A stretch of DNA of 64,000 nucleotides from CACIIZ01 sp045565285 (lineage in GTDB: Bacteria; Pseudomonadota; Alphaproteobacteria; Rhodobacterales; Rhodobacteraceae): NCBI GenBank assembly GCA_045565285.1, contig JBJLFR010000018.1, positions 1-64,000 of the forward strand, written 5' to 3'. The notes beneath the pieces were generated by a model, which had not been told where the DNA came from, searched no databases, and saw only the letters and a list, made by a program, of their open reading frames with translations. Each line of letters begins with the position of its first letter. Position 1 is the first letter of the stretch. A program made the position numbers and the translations under genes. Of this stretch, positions 8,293-16,799 are shown one piece after another.

Positions 8293-9391
8293 ATGAGTAT
8301 TTCAAAGAAAATAATTTTTATAAGCTTTATATTTCTATTTGGTTTTAAAGCCTTTTCTGAAACAGCAATTTTAGAAAATGACTGTAATTCAAACAATATA
8401 GATGAGTTGTATGCTTTAATTTATACTCCACTTGAACCATTTGAACCTCCAGCTTCTGTAATTGACGACGATGGAAACATTACAGCAACTGAAGACGAGT
8501 TATTTTCACTAAGAAGGCGCCACTTCTATGATCAATTAAAAGGTGAAAATAGTTTATCAATAAATTTACAGACTTATGCAACGATTAATAAAGAATTACC
8601 TGGTATTTTAGAGGATTTTGAGCCTGTAATTAAAATTTTATTACCTGACTGCCAACCAGTCTCTTTGTTTAGGGGTGTCCCTATTTCTAATACAAAAGCA
8701 GATTTTAATACAATTCTTAAAACAACTGAAATAGGTCTGAAGTCAGAAATAGAAGCAATTGTTAATTATGCCAGATCCTCACTTGAACCAAAACCTATTG
8801 AATTTGAAGAAATTCTTGATATTTTAAAAAACGATTTAGCAATTACACCTGAGATAATAAATGCAATTTTACCTGAACCAATAGCTGAGAGGTATTTCCC
8901 TGATGGAAATATACCAACTGGAAATTTATCAGAAGCTGCAATTTTAGCTTTTGTTTCTCTGGGAGGTAAAGTAATTAATCCACCCAATCAACTATTTTTC
9001 ATTAAACCTAGAAGCTATTCTGGCATAATCGAAGACTATAGTTCATTAATAATACAAGAAGATGGTTCAATAGAACCAGCAGCAGCTTTGAATACATCTT
9101 TAGTGTCTCAAATGCTAAATAGAATGGGTGTGAAATCTCAAATTTTAATAATTACTGAAGTAGAAACTGATTTAGCAGGTAGTTGTACAATTGATGATGC
9201 TGGGAGATGGCATCAAATAGTTGGTGGAAGAAAAACTAGAAACTGTCCCTTTTTTTTCACTAGCTAGCCAAATGCTTCTAAATGGCACTTACAAGAAAAC
9301 TAAGGACTATATAGAACAAAATATTGTATTCCGACAACTTGAAACGGTCTTATCAATTGCCAAAAATGGTAATAAAGAAACAAATAGTTGA
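8293..9391 (+). CDS. Exported protein of unknown function, frameshifted near its 3' end
   Basis: I do not recognise this family. The frame starts with a clear signal peptide (MSISKKIIFISFIFLFGFKAFSE) if the ATG at 8293 is used; another ATG at 8266 would add nine residues. The mature part is acidic, proline-rich and mixed alpha/beta, with conserved-looking cysteines (SCTIDDAG, RNCPF). The listed frame stops at 9267 right after a run of eight T (9250-9257). Dropping one T opens the next frame for another 45 codons to a TGA at 9391, reading FSLASQMLLNGTYKKTKDY and onward. The full product would be about 366 residues, probably periplasmic or envelope-located. Confidence 0.55.
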
Positions 9392-9502
9392 AGTGATTTA
9401 AGAATATTTTATTATTTTTTTATAGACCTAACCTTATAATTGACATTTGATTTTTTCAATTGTAGTTGGTCATAAGATTTATTCAAAAATTAAGGTATTA
9501 CT

Positions 9503-10039
9503 ATGAATTTAAATAAAATAAGTATTGGTAAAAATCCACCACAAGAGATTAATGTAGTTATAGAAATTACTGGTGGATCTTCAGGAGGCAGTCCCGTCAA
9601 ATACGAATTCGATAAAGAAAGTGGTGGGATATTTGTAGATAGAATTGTCAATACGTCTATGTTCTATCCCTGTAATTATGGCTTTATTCCAAATACTTTA
9701 CATGCTGATGGTGATCCTACAGATGTATTGGTTTTGTTAGATATTCCACTGCCTCCTGGAGTTGTAATACCATGTAGACCAGTAGGAGTTTTGAAAATGG
9801 AGGATGATGGTGGACTAGACGATAAAATCATTGCTGTTCCTACTACAAAAATAGACCCATTCCAATCTAATATTAACAATTTAGATGATTTGAATGAGAA
9901 AACTAAAGAAAGAATTTCACACTTTTTTGAGCATTATAAAGATCTAGAGAAAGATAAATGGGTAAAATTAATTGGTTGGGGAAATCAAAATGAAGCTTTA
10001 GACATTATAAAAGAATCTATTGCGAAGTTTAAAAGTTAA
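9503..10039 (+). CDS. ppa: Inorganic pyrophosphatase
   Basis: Hydrolyses pyrophosphate to phosphate and so pulls biosynthetic reactions forward in the cytoplasm. The 178 residues match family I soluble pyrophosphatases: YEFDKESG near residue 34, FYPCNYGFIPNT near 54, and the metal-binding signature DGDPTDVLVL near 69, followed by KIIAVP and the HFFEHYKDLE helix. Single gene with its own upstream region (about 110 bases). Confidence 0.96.
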   Translation: MNLNKISIGKNPPQEINVVIEITGGSSGGSPVKYEFDKESGGIFVDRIVNTSMFYPCNYGFIPNTLHADGDPTDVLVLLDIPLPPGVVIPCRPVGVLKMEDDGGLDDKIIAVPTTKIDPFQSNINNLDDLNEKTKERISHFFEHYKDLEKDKWVKLIGWGNQNEALDIIKESIAKFKS

Positions 10040-10044
10040 AACAT

Positions 10045-10501
10045 TTATTTAGAAAGTACTTCTTTTGCAACTGATCCTGCTTTACCAAAATCCATTTTCC
10101 CAGAATAATTTGCTTTTAATAAATTCATCACTTTTCCCATATCTCTAAGTGAACTAGCGTTAATTTCTAAAATTGTTTTTTTTTACTATTTCTTCAGTTT
10201 CATTTAAATCAAGTTGCTTAGGTAAAAAAGTTTCTATAATTTTAATTTCTTCGAATTCTTGTTGTGCTAACTCTAATCTTCCACCTTCTTCATACTGTTT
10301 AGCACTTTCTTGCCTTTGTTTAACCATCTTACTAAGTATAGAAATGATTTCTTCATTGCTAACTCCCTCTAAATTATCCTCAGATCTTATTGCTATATCG
10401 CGATCTTTAATTGCAGCGTTTATAAGTCTTATTGTTGAAGTTTTTTGAGAATCACGAGCTCTCATTGCATCTTTAAGTGATTTTTCTAAAATATCACGCA
10501 T
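10045..10501 (-). CDS. yqeY: GatB/YqeY domain protein, frameshifted at a homopolymer
   Basis: Small protein of the YqeY family, related to the tail domain of GatB; its role is poorly defined, perhaps linked to tRNA-dependent amidotransfer. The first 110 codons (MRDILEKSLKDAMRARD..., FLPKQLDLNETEEIV) are typical. The frame then breaks at nine bases of T (10176-10184 on the plus strand) and stops at 10160. Removing one base continues the standard C-terminus, INASSLRDMGKVMNLLK and then MDFGKAGSVAKEVLSK, ending at a TAA at 10045-10047 with about the usual family length of 150 residues. It is divergent from carA, a common alphaproteobacterial arrangement. Confidence 0.85.
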
Positions 10502-10621
10502 TAAATCCTACTTTAAATGTAATTTGATTGAAAATGTAAACTGAATACTTTAAAGGTACTATTAAATTATTTCAACCTATAAAAAACAATTATAGAAACT
10601 TTATCTTATAGATACTTAACA

Positions 10622-11752
10622 ATGTTAGAACAAAAAAATGCTTGTTTGGTTTTGGATGATGGAGAAATCTTGAGAGGTTACGGTTATGGATCAACTGGAA
10701 TATCAACGGCAGAATTATGCTTTAATACATCTATGTATGGTTATCAAGAAATCATTAGTGATCCATCATATGCTGATCAAATTATAGTATTTACTTTTCC
10801 TCATATTGGCAATGTAGGAGTAAATCCTGATGATAATGAGTCAATAAAACCATATGCAAATGGAGTGATTACAAATCTTAAACCAACAACACCATCAAAC
10901 TGGAGAAGAAAAGATAGTTTAGATAATTGGCTAAAACAAAATAATATTATTGGATTATATGGAGTTGATACAAGAAAATTGACACTCCGATTAAGAGATA
11001 AAGGAGCTTTTAATGGTGTAATTTGTCACCAGGAAAATTGTAATTTTGATTATAAGAAAATGATTAATTTAGCTAGGGAATGGCCTGGCATCGGTGGATT
11101 AGATCTTGCGAAAAAAGTAACATGTAAAGAAAACTACTATTGGGACCAAGGACATTGGATAAGTCCTGGAGTTTATAATAATTCAGAAAAAAACAAAAGA
11201 ATAGTTGCCATAGATTTTGGAATTAAAAAAAACATATTGCGCTCTTTATCTGACTTAGGATCTGAAATAAAAGTTGTATCAGCATCCTCTTCTTTTGATC
11301 AAATTATGGAATATAATCCTGATGGAATTTTTTTATCCAATGGCCCAGGTGATCCTAAAGCAACTGGAAAATATATTATTCCAGTTTTAAAAGAAATCAT
11401 TGAAAAGACAAAATTACCTATTTTTGGCATATGCCTTGGGCATCAAATTTTAGCATTAGCATTGGATGGAGAAACCATTAAAATGAAAACTGGCCATCAT
11501 GGAGCTAATCATCCAGTTCAAGATTTAAAAACTGGGAAAGTAAATATAACTTCTATGAACCATGGTTTTGCAGTTGATAGAAAAACACTTCCTAAAAATG
11601 TTATTGAAACACACGTGTCACTTTTTGATCAGAGCAATTGTGGTATAGCCCTAAAAGATAGGAATATTTTTTCTGTTCAATACCATCCTGAAGCAAGTCC
11701 AGGTCCTGCTGATAGCTTGTATCTTTTTAAACAATTTATTAATCTCTTATAA
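10622..11752 (+). CDS. carA: Carbamoyl-phosphate synthase small subunit
   Basis: Glutaminase subunit that feeds ammonia to CarB for carbamoyl phosphate, used for pyrimidines and arginine. The 376 residues comprise the CPSase small-chain N-domain (ending near residue 150, GVDTRKLTLRLRD) and a class I glutamine amidotransferase domain with SNGPGDP, the nucleophile C271 in GICLGHQ, and the HPEASPGP histidine/glutamate pair near the end. The large subunit carB is not in the window. Divergent from yqeY. Confidence 0.96.
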   Translation: MLEQKNACLVLDDGEILRGYGYGSTGISTAELCFNTSMYGYQEIISDPSYADQIIVFTFPHIGNVGVNPDDNESIKPYANGVITNLKPTTPSNWRRKDSLDNWLKQNNIIGLYGVDTRKLTLRLRDKGAFNGVICHQENCNFDYKKMINLAREWPGIGGLDLAKKVTCKENYYWDQGHWISPGVYNNSEKNKRIVAIDFGIKKNILRSLSDLGSEIKVVSASSSFDQIMEYNPDGIFLSNGPGDPKATGKYIIPVLKEIIEKTKLPIFGICLGHQILALALDGETIKMKTGHHGANHPVQDLKTGKVNITSMNHGFAVDRKTLPKNVIETHVSLFDQSNCGIALKDRNIFSVQYHPEASPGPADSLYLFKQFINLL

Positions 11753-11807
11753 AGAATTTTCTACTATTTTATATTGTGTTTAGCTCAAGCCTAAAAAGGA
11801 TAAAAAT

Positions 11808-13013
11808 TTGAATTTACTTAAAACAGATATAGTTATTTGTGGGGGTGGGATTTCTGGATTAATTATGGCAAAGTCCTTAATACATCTTGGATTACAAGTT
11901 ACGTGCATAGAAAAAAATAAAAATAAAAAAAAACAATCTAAAGATACTGATTTACGTTCCACTGCGTTGCTACATCCTGCTGTTAATTTTTTTAAAAAGA
12001 TAGGAATTTGGCAAAATTTTGAAAGTCAAGCTCAACCATTAAATTCTCTTGTAATTTGTAATTTAAATCCAAATAGTGAAAAAATTGATTCTAGTTGTGA
12101 ATTTCTTGCAGAAGACCTTAGTATTGATAAACTTGGGTATAATGTGCCTAATAAAATTATATTTGGTGAATTAATAAAATTACTGAAAACATCCAAGAAA
12201 TTCCATTATATTGAAGGAGATTATGTAGAGCGCATTACACCTAGATCATTTGACGTTGTAATAAAGACAAAACAAAAAAATCAGATTACTTCTAAGCTTA
12301 TTATTGCTGCTGACGGAAGGTATAGTAATATCAGAGAAATATTAAATATTAAAAAAATAAAGTATGATTACAATCAACAAGCTTTAGTTTTTAATATTAA
12401 GCATAGTTTCAATCACGATTCTAAATCTTACGAAATTTATAAATCAGAAGGCCCTTGCACATTAGTACCATTAAAAACTAAGGAATTTAACGGATACTTT
12501 TCATCTGTAGTTCTTATGTTAGATGATACAAATGATAGTGATGAAATATTTATAGACATAAAAAAAATGTCTGATTTCATAACAAAAAGAACTGGAAACA
12601 TACTGGGTGATTGCAACGTGCAAAGCGAAGTCAGTAATTTTCCTATAATCTCGCAAACATCAAATTCTTTAACTTCTGAAAGAGTAATTCTATTAGCTGA
12701 AACTGCTCATGTTTTACCACCAATCGGCGCTCAAGGTTTAAATACTTCAATTCATGATATAAAAAAATTATATCACCTAATAGAAAAAAGATTACTTAAT
12801 AACGAAGAAATTGGAGATTATAATTTTTTAAAGGATTATGAAAAATCAAGAAAAAATCAAATTTTTTCTAGAATGTTAAGTGTTCACTTATTAAATAAAT
12901 TATCCATAAGTAATAAGGAAGTAATATCTAACATTAGAAAATTTGGATTAAGCTTTTTAAATGGTAATAAAATTTCAAAAAAAATTGCCATGAGATTTGG
13001 AATGTTTCAGTAA
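11808..13013 (+). CDS. UbiH/UbiF/COQ6-type FAD-dependent monooxygenase
   Basis: Probable ubiquinone-biosynthesis ring hydroxylase at the inner membrane face. The 401 residues show an N-terminal FAD-binding GGGISGL near residue 11, the mid-domain AADGRYSNIRE near 166 and the late FAD-ribityl segment AETAHVLPPIGAQGLN near 300, where E replaces the usual D of GDAAH. The start is TTG at 11808 with an AAAGGA ribosome site nine bases before it; no ATG lies nearby. Which ring position it hydroxylates cannot be told from sequence alone. Confidence 0.85.
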   Translation: MNLLKTDIVICGGGISGLIMAKSLIHLGLQVTCIEKNKNKKKQSKDTDLRSTALLHPAVNFFKKIGIWQNFESQAQPLNSLVICNLNPNSEKIDSSCEFLAEDLSIDKLGYNVPNKIIFGELIKLLKTSKKFHYIEGDYVERITPRSFDVVIKTKQKNQITSKLIIAADGRYSNIREILNIKKIKYDYNQQALVFNIKHSFNHDSKSYEIYKSEGPCTLVPLKTKEFNGYFSSVVLMLDDTNDSDEIFIDIKKMSDFITKRTGNILGDCNVQSEVSNFPIISQTSNSLTSERVILLAETAHVLPPIGAQGLNTSIHDIKKLYHLIEKRLLNNEEIGDYNFLKDYEKSRKNQIFSRMLSVHLLNKLSISNKEVISNIRKFGLSFLNGNKISKKIAMRFGMFQ

Positions 13014-13133
13014 TAAGCAATAAAGATTTAAATTACAATTGCCATAAGCTTAAAAGTCTACTATTAAAGGCAACTTAGAAGGACTTGTTGGCTTAAAGCA
13101 AAACTATTTATAAAATTTAATACTGGAGGAACA

Positions 13134-14156
13134 ATGCGTGTATACTATGATCAAGATTGTGATGTAAATATAGTAAAAGAAATTAAGATAGCCATCCTTG
13201 GCTATGGTAGTCAAGGCCATGCGCATGCATTAAATCTTAGAGATAGTGGTGCAAAAAATATTGCCGTTGCTCTTAGAAAAAATTCACCTTCAACAAAAAA
13301 AGCCGAAGCTGAAGGATTAAAAGTTTTGGGAATTGAAGAAGCAGCCAAATGGTGTGATTTAATGATGTTCACTATGCCAGATGAGTTGCAAGCAGAAACT
13401 TATAAAAATCTAATTCATAATAATCTTAAGAGTGGTGCAGCTATTGCGTTTGCCCATGGATTAAATGTTCACTTTGGACTAATCGAACCAAAACAAGATG
13501 TAGATGTTATTATGATGGCTCCAAAAGGTCCTGGTCATACTGTTAGAGGAGAATTTATTAAAGGTGGAGGTGTTCCATGTTTAGTTGCAGTACATCAAAA
13601 TGCTTCAGGTAAAGCATTAGAAATTGGCTTATCATATTGCTCAGCCATAGGTGGAGGAAGATCAGGAATTATTGAAACTAATTTTAAACAAGAATGTGAG
13701 ACTGATCTTTTTGGAGAGCAAGCAGTACTTTGTGGTGGGATAGTAGAATTAATAAGGATGGGATTTGAAACATTAGTTGAGGCTGGCTATGAACCAGAAA
13801 TGGCATATTTTGAATGTCTTCATGAAGTAAAATTAATTGTTGATCTTATTTATGAAGGTGGAATTGCCAACATGAATTATTCTATATCTAATACTGCAGA
13901 ATATGGCGAATATGTATCAGGACCTAGAGTTTTACCTTACAAAGAGACTAAAGATAGAATGAAAGAGATTTTAAACGATATTCAAAATGGAAAATTTGTA
14001 AGTAAATTTATGCAAGAGAATCAAGTAGGTCAGCCATTTTTTAAAGCTACAAGAAGAATAAATGATTCTCACGATATTGAAAAAGTTGGTAAAAAATTGA
14101 GAGCTATGATGCCTTGGATTGCTAGTGGTAAAATGGTAGATAAAGACAAAAATTAA
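13134..14156 (+). CDS. ilvC: Ketol-acid reductoisomerase
   Basis: Isomerises and reduces acetolactate or acetohydroxybutyrate with NADPH in valine and isoleucine synthesis. Class I (short form), 340 residues: Rossmann motif LGYGSQGHAHALNLRDSG near residue 24, then GPGHTVR near 133, ETNFKQECETDLFGEQ near 181 with the Mg-binding acidic residues, and ECLHEVKLIVDLIYEGG. A GGAGG ribosome site lies seven bases before the ATG. The 120 bases upstream hold no recognisable leader peptide or attenuator. Confidence 0.96.
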   Translation: MRVYYDQDCDVNIVKEIKIAILGYGSQGHAHALNLRDSGAKNIAVALRKNSPSTKKAEAEGLKVLGIEEAAKWCDLMMFTMPDELQAETYKNLIHNNLKSGAAIAFAHGLNVHFGLIEPKQDVDVIMMAPKGPGHTVRGEFIKGGGVPCLVAVHQNASGKALEIGLSYCSAIGGGRSGIIETNFKQECETDLFGEQAVLCGGIVELIRMGFETLVEAGYEPEMAYFECLHEVKLIVDLIYEGGIANMNYSISNTAEYGEYVSGPRVLPYKETKDRMKEILNDIQNGKFVSKFMQENQVGQPFFKATRRINDSHDIEKVGKKLRAMMPWIASGKMVDKDKN

Positions 14157-14210
14157 AACTTTCATATTTTTTAATTTTGTTTTATTCAGTAAGGACTGGA
14201 GATTGATTAA

Positions 14211-14567
14211 TTGGAAAACGTATTACTTATAATTCATTTAATTTTAGCATTAATTTTGATAGGTGCTGTTTTACTTCAACGCTCAGAAGGTGGAGGACTG
14301 GGTGTTGGCGGTGATAACAACTTTATGGCAAATAGATCAGCAACAACAGCCGTTAATAAATTAACTTGGATTATTGCAACTCTTTTTTTTATAACTTCAT
14401 TAACATTAACAATTATAGCTGCAAATGAATCTAGCAATCAGTCTATATTAGATAATAATAATATGGATGAAGTGGAAGCAGAGGTACCTTTGGGAACACC
14501 TGGTTTAAATGAACTTAAAGCACTTCCAAAAAAAGAAGAATCTTCAGCTCCTCCAAAAGAATATTAA
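14211..14567 (+). CDS. secG: Preprotein translocase subunit SecG
   Basis: Small inner-membrane subunit of SecYEG. Two transmembrane helices (residues about 3-20 and 50-70) surround the family motif VLLQRSEGGGLGVGG. The C-terminal 40 residues are acidic and proline-rich and look disordered. The start is TTG at 14211, preceded by AAGGACTGGAG. It precedes pyrG, as in many alphaproteobacteria. Confidence 0.92.
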   Translation: MENVLLIIHLILALILIGAVLLQRSEGGGLGVGGDNNFMANRSATTAVNKLTWIIATLFFITSLTLTIIAANESSNQSILDNNNMDEVEAEVPLGTPGLNELKALPKKEESSAPPKEY

Positions 14568-14675
14568 TTGATTTATTATTATTACTATTAGCTAAAATTA
14601 AATAACTTATTTATAATAAATATCCGTGATTATGAATCAAAAAAAATCTTTAATTTTTCTTGTTATTTTTCTTAA

Positions 14676-16325
14676 ATGACTAGATTTGTTTTTATAACTG
14701 GCGGAGTAGTTTCCTCTTTAGGTAAAGGATTGACGACTGCTGCTTTAGGAGCTCTACTTCAAGCTCGTGGATATAAAGTCAGATTAAGAAAATTAGATCC
14801 ATACTTAAATGTTGATCCTGGGACAATGTCTCCTTTTGAACATGGAGAAGTTTTTGTAACAGATGATGGAGCAGAAACAGATTTGGATCTTGGGCATTAT
14901 GAGCGTTTTACAGGAGTAGCAGCAAGAAGAACTGACTCCATTTCTTCCGGAAAAATCTACTCAAATGTTTTAGATAAAGAAAGAAAAGGTGATTATTTAG
15001 GTAAAACAATACAAGTTATTCCACACGTTACGGATGAGATAAAAAAATTTATCGCAATTGGAGAAAAAGAAGTAGACTTTATGTTATGTGAAATTGGAGG
15101 AACAGTTGGTGACATAGAAGGTTTGCCTTTTTTCGAAGCTATTAGACAATTTTCACAAGAAAAAGGAGTGGGATCATGTATTTTTATGCATTTAACACTT
15201 GTACCATTTATTCAAACCTCAGGTGAATTGAAAACTAAACCCACACAACATTCCGTAAAAGAGCTTAGGTCTATTGGCATTTCTCCCGATGTTCTTGTTT
15301 GTAGGGCAAAAGACAGAGTACCCATTGAAGAAAAAAAGAAATTAGCTCTATTCTGTAATGTAAAGCAAGACGCAATTATTTCAGCTTACGATTTAAATTC
15401 AATATATGATGCTCCTTTAGCTTTTCATAGGGAATTTTTAGATATAGCAGTTTTAAACGCTTTCCAGATTAATACTACAAAAAAACCAAATTTATCCATT
15501 TGGAAAGATGTTTCTAAAAACATCAATTTCCCTGAAGGTGAAGTAAGGATTGCAATTGTTGGGAAGTACACAAAACTTGGTGATGCCTATAAATCAATTG
15601 CAGAAGCACTTACGCATGGTGGAATTGCAAACAACATAAAAGTAATAGCTGAATGGATAGACTCTGAAATTTTTGAGAAGGATAATACCGCATCTTATTT
15701 ACAGAATTTTAGCGCTATCTTGGTACCTGGTGGATTTGGAGAACGTGGTGCAGAAGGAAAAATAATGGCTGCAAAATTTGCTAGAGAAAAAAAAGTACCC
15801 TTTTTTGGTATTTGTCTAGGAATGCAGATGGCTGTTGTTGAAGCAGCTCGAAATTTAGCAAAAATTGAGAATGCCAGTTCCGAAGAATTTCATTACCCCA
15901 ATTCCAATGATAATAAAGATATAGTACCAGTAATTTTTCATTTAGAAAAGTGGCTAGATAGAGGAAAAATTATAACTAGAAAATTTACTGATTATAAAGG
16001 TGGAACTATGCGTCTAGGATCTTATGAAGCAATACTAAAACCAAAATCAAAAGTCAGTAAAATTTATAATGCAAATACTATTTCTGAACGTCATAGACAC
16101 AGATTTGAAGTTGATATAAATTATAAAGAAATTTTAGAGCAAAATGGTTTTATTTTTTCTGGATTGTCCCCTGATGGATCTTTGCCAGAAATCATTGAGA
16201 TTTCTGATCATCCTTGGTTTTTAGGTGTGCAATTTCATCCTGAATTAAAATCTAAACCATTTTCTCCCCATCCGCTTTTCTCAGATTTTATAAAAGCGGC
16301 TCTTAAACAATCTAGGTTGGTGTAA
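14676..16325 (+). CDS. pyrG: CTP synthase
   Basis: Aminates UTP to CTP using glutamine and ATP. The 549 residues match the usual length: N-terminal synthetase domain beginning FVFITGGVVSSLGKGL with the P-loop, GTMSPFEHGEVFV, and EIGGTVGDIEG; C-terminal class I amidotransferase domain with nucleophile C380 in GICLGMQ and the closing FHPELKSKPF. The short gap (11 bases) to the next gene suggests co-transcription. Confidence 0.97.
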   Translation: MTRFVFITGGVVSSLGKGLTTAALGALLQARGYKVRLRKLDPYLNVDPGTMSPFEHGEVFVTDDGAETDLDLGHYERFTGVAARRTDSISSGKIYSNVLDKERKGDYLGKTIQVIPHVTDEIKKFIAIGEKEVDFMLCEIGGTVGDIEGLPFFEAIRQFSQEKGVGSCIFMHLTLVPFIQTSGELKTKPTQHSVKELRSIGISPDVLVCRAKDRVPIEEKKKLALFCNVKQDAIISAYDLNSIYDAPLAFHREFLDIAVLNAFQINTTKKPNLSIWKDVSKNINFPEGEVRIAIVGKYTKLGDAYKSIAEALTHGGIANNIKVIAEWIDSEIFEKDNTASYLQNFSAILVPGGFGERGAEGKIMAAKFAREKKVPFFGICLGMQMAVVEAARNLAKIENASSEEFHYPNSNDNKDIVPVIFHLEKWLDRGKIITRKFTDYKGGTMRLGSYEAILKPKSKVSKIYNANTISERHRHRFEVDINYKEILEQNGFIFSGLSPDGSLPEIIEISDHPWFLGVQFHPELKSKPFSPHPLFSDFIKAALKQSRLV

Positions 16326-16336
16326 AGGAGTTAATA

Positions 16337-16780
16337 ATGTGGAATAAGATAAAAGACATATTTTCTGCTGAAACAGATGAACAAGATATAACTTCAGAAA
16401 ATGCAATTGCAGCAATTTTAGTAAGGGCAGCAAAAACAGATAATGAATATACTGAATCTGAGAAAAAATTAATAAATCATTTATTATCAAATCAATTAAA
16501 TATATCTTTGGAAAATGCTATACTTTTAAGAATACAAGGAGAAAAATTAGAAATAGAAATAAATGATAATGTTCAACTTACTAGAATTATTAAACAAGAT
16601 ATACCATATGAAAATAGACATCAATTAGTTGAGCAACTATGGAGTGTAGTTTTAGATGATAATAATAGGACTCCAGAAGAAAATAAATTTATGAGAGTGT
16701 TAACACATCTTTTGGGCATTAGTGACGTAAACAGTGCTAAGGCAAGATCTAAAGTTTTAACTAAAAAAAATCAATCTTAA
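16337..16780 (+). CDS. TerB-like acidic helical protein
   Basis: A 147-residue, mostly helical protein. The segments AIAAILVRAAKTDNEYTESEKKLI and LWSVVLDDNNRTPEENKFMRVLTHLLGIS match the two-half acidic TerB (DUF533-like) fold, with paired D-x-x-x-x-x-E features as in tellurite-resistance TerB. Function in such genomes is unknown; metal or calcium sensing has been proposed for the family. AAGGAG precedes the ATG. It lies between pyrG and purL, in the same direction with short spacing. Confidence 0.75.
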   Translation: MWNKIKDIFSAETDEQDITSENAIAAILVRAAKTDNEYTESEKKLINHLLSNQLNISLENAILLRIQGEKLEIEINDNVQLTRIIKQDIPYENRHQLVEQLWSVVLDDNNRTPEENKFMRVLTHLLGISDVNSAKARSKVLTKKNQS

Positions 16781-16799
16781 ATGGCCTAAGAGAAAAATT

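Noticed and set aside
13014..13133. Possible attenuator or riboswitch before ilvC.
   Set aside because: No leader peptide rich in Leu/Val/Ile, no clear terminator hairpin and no known riboswitch core.
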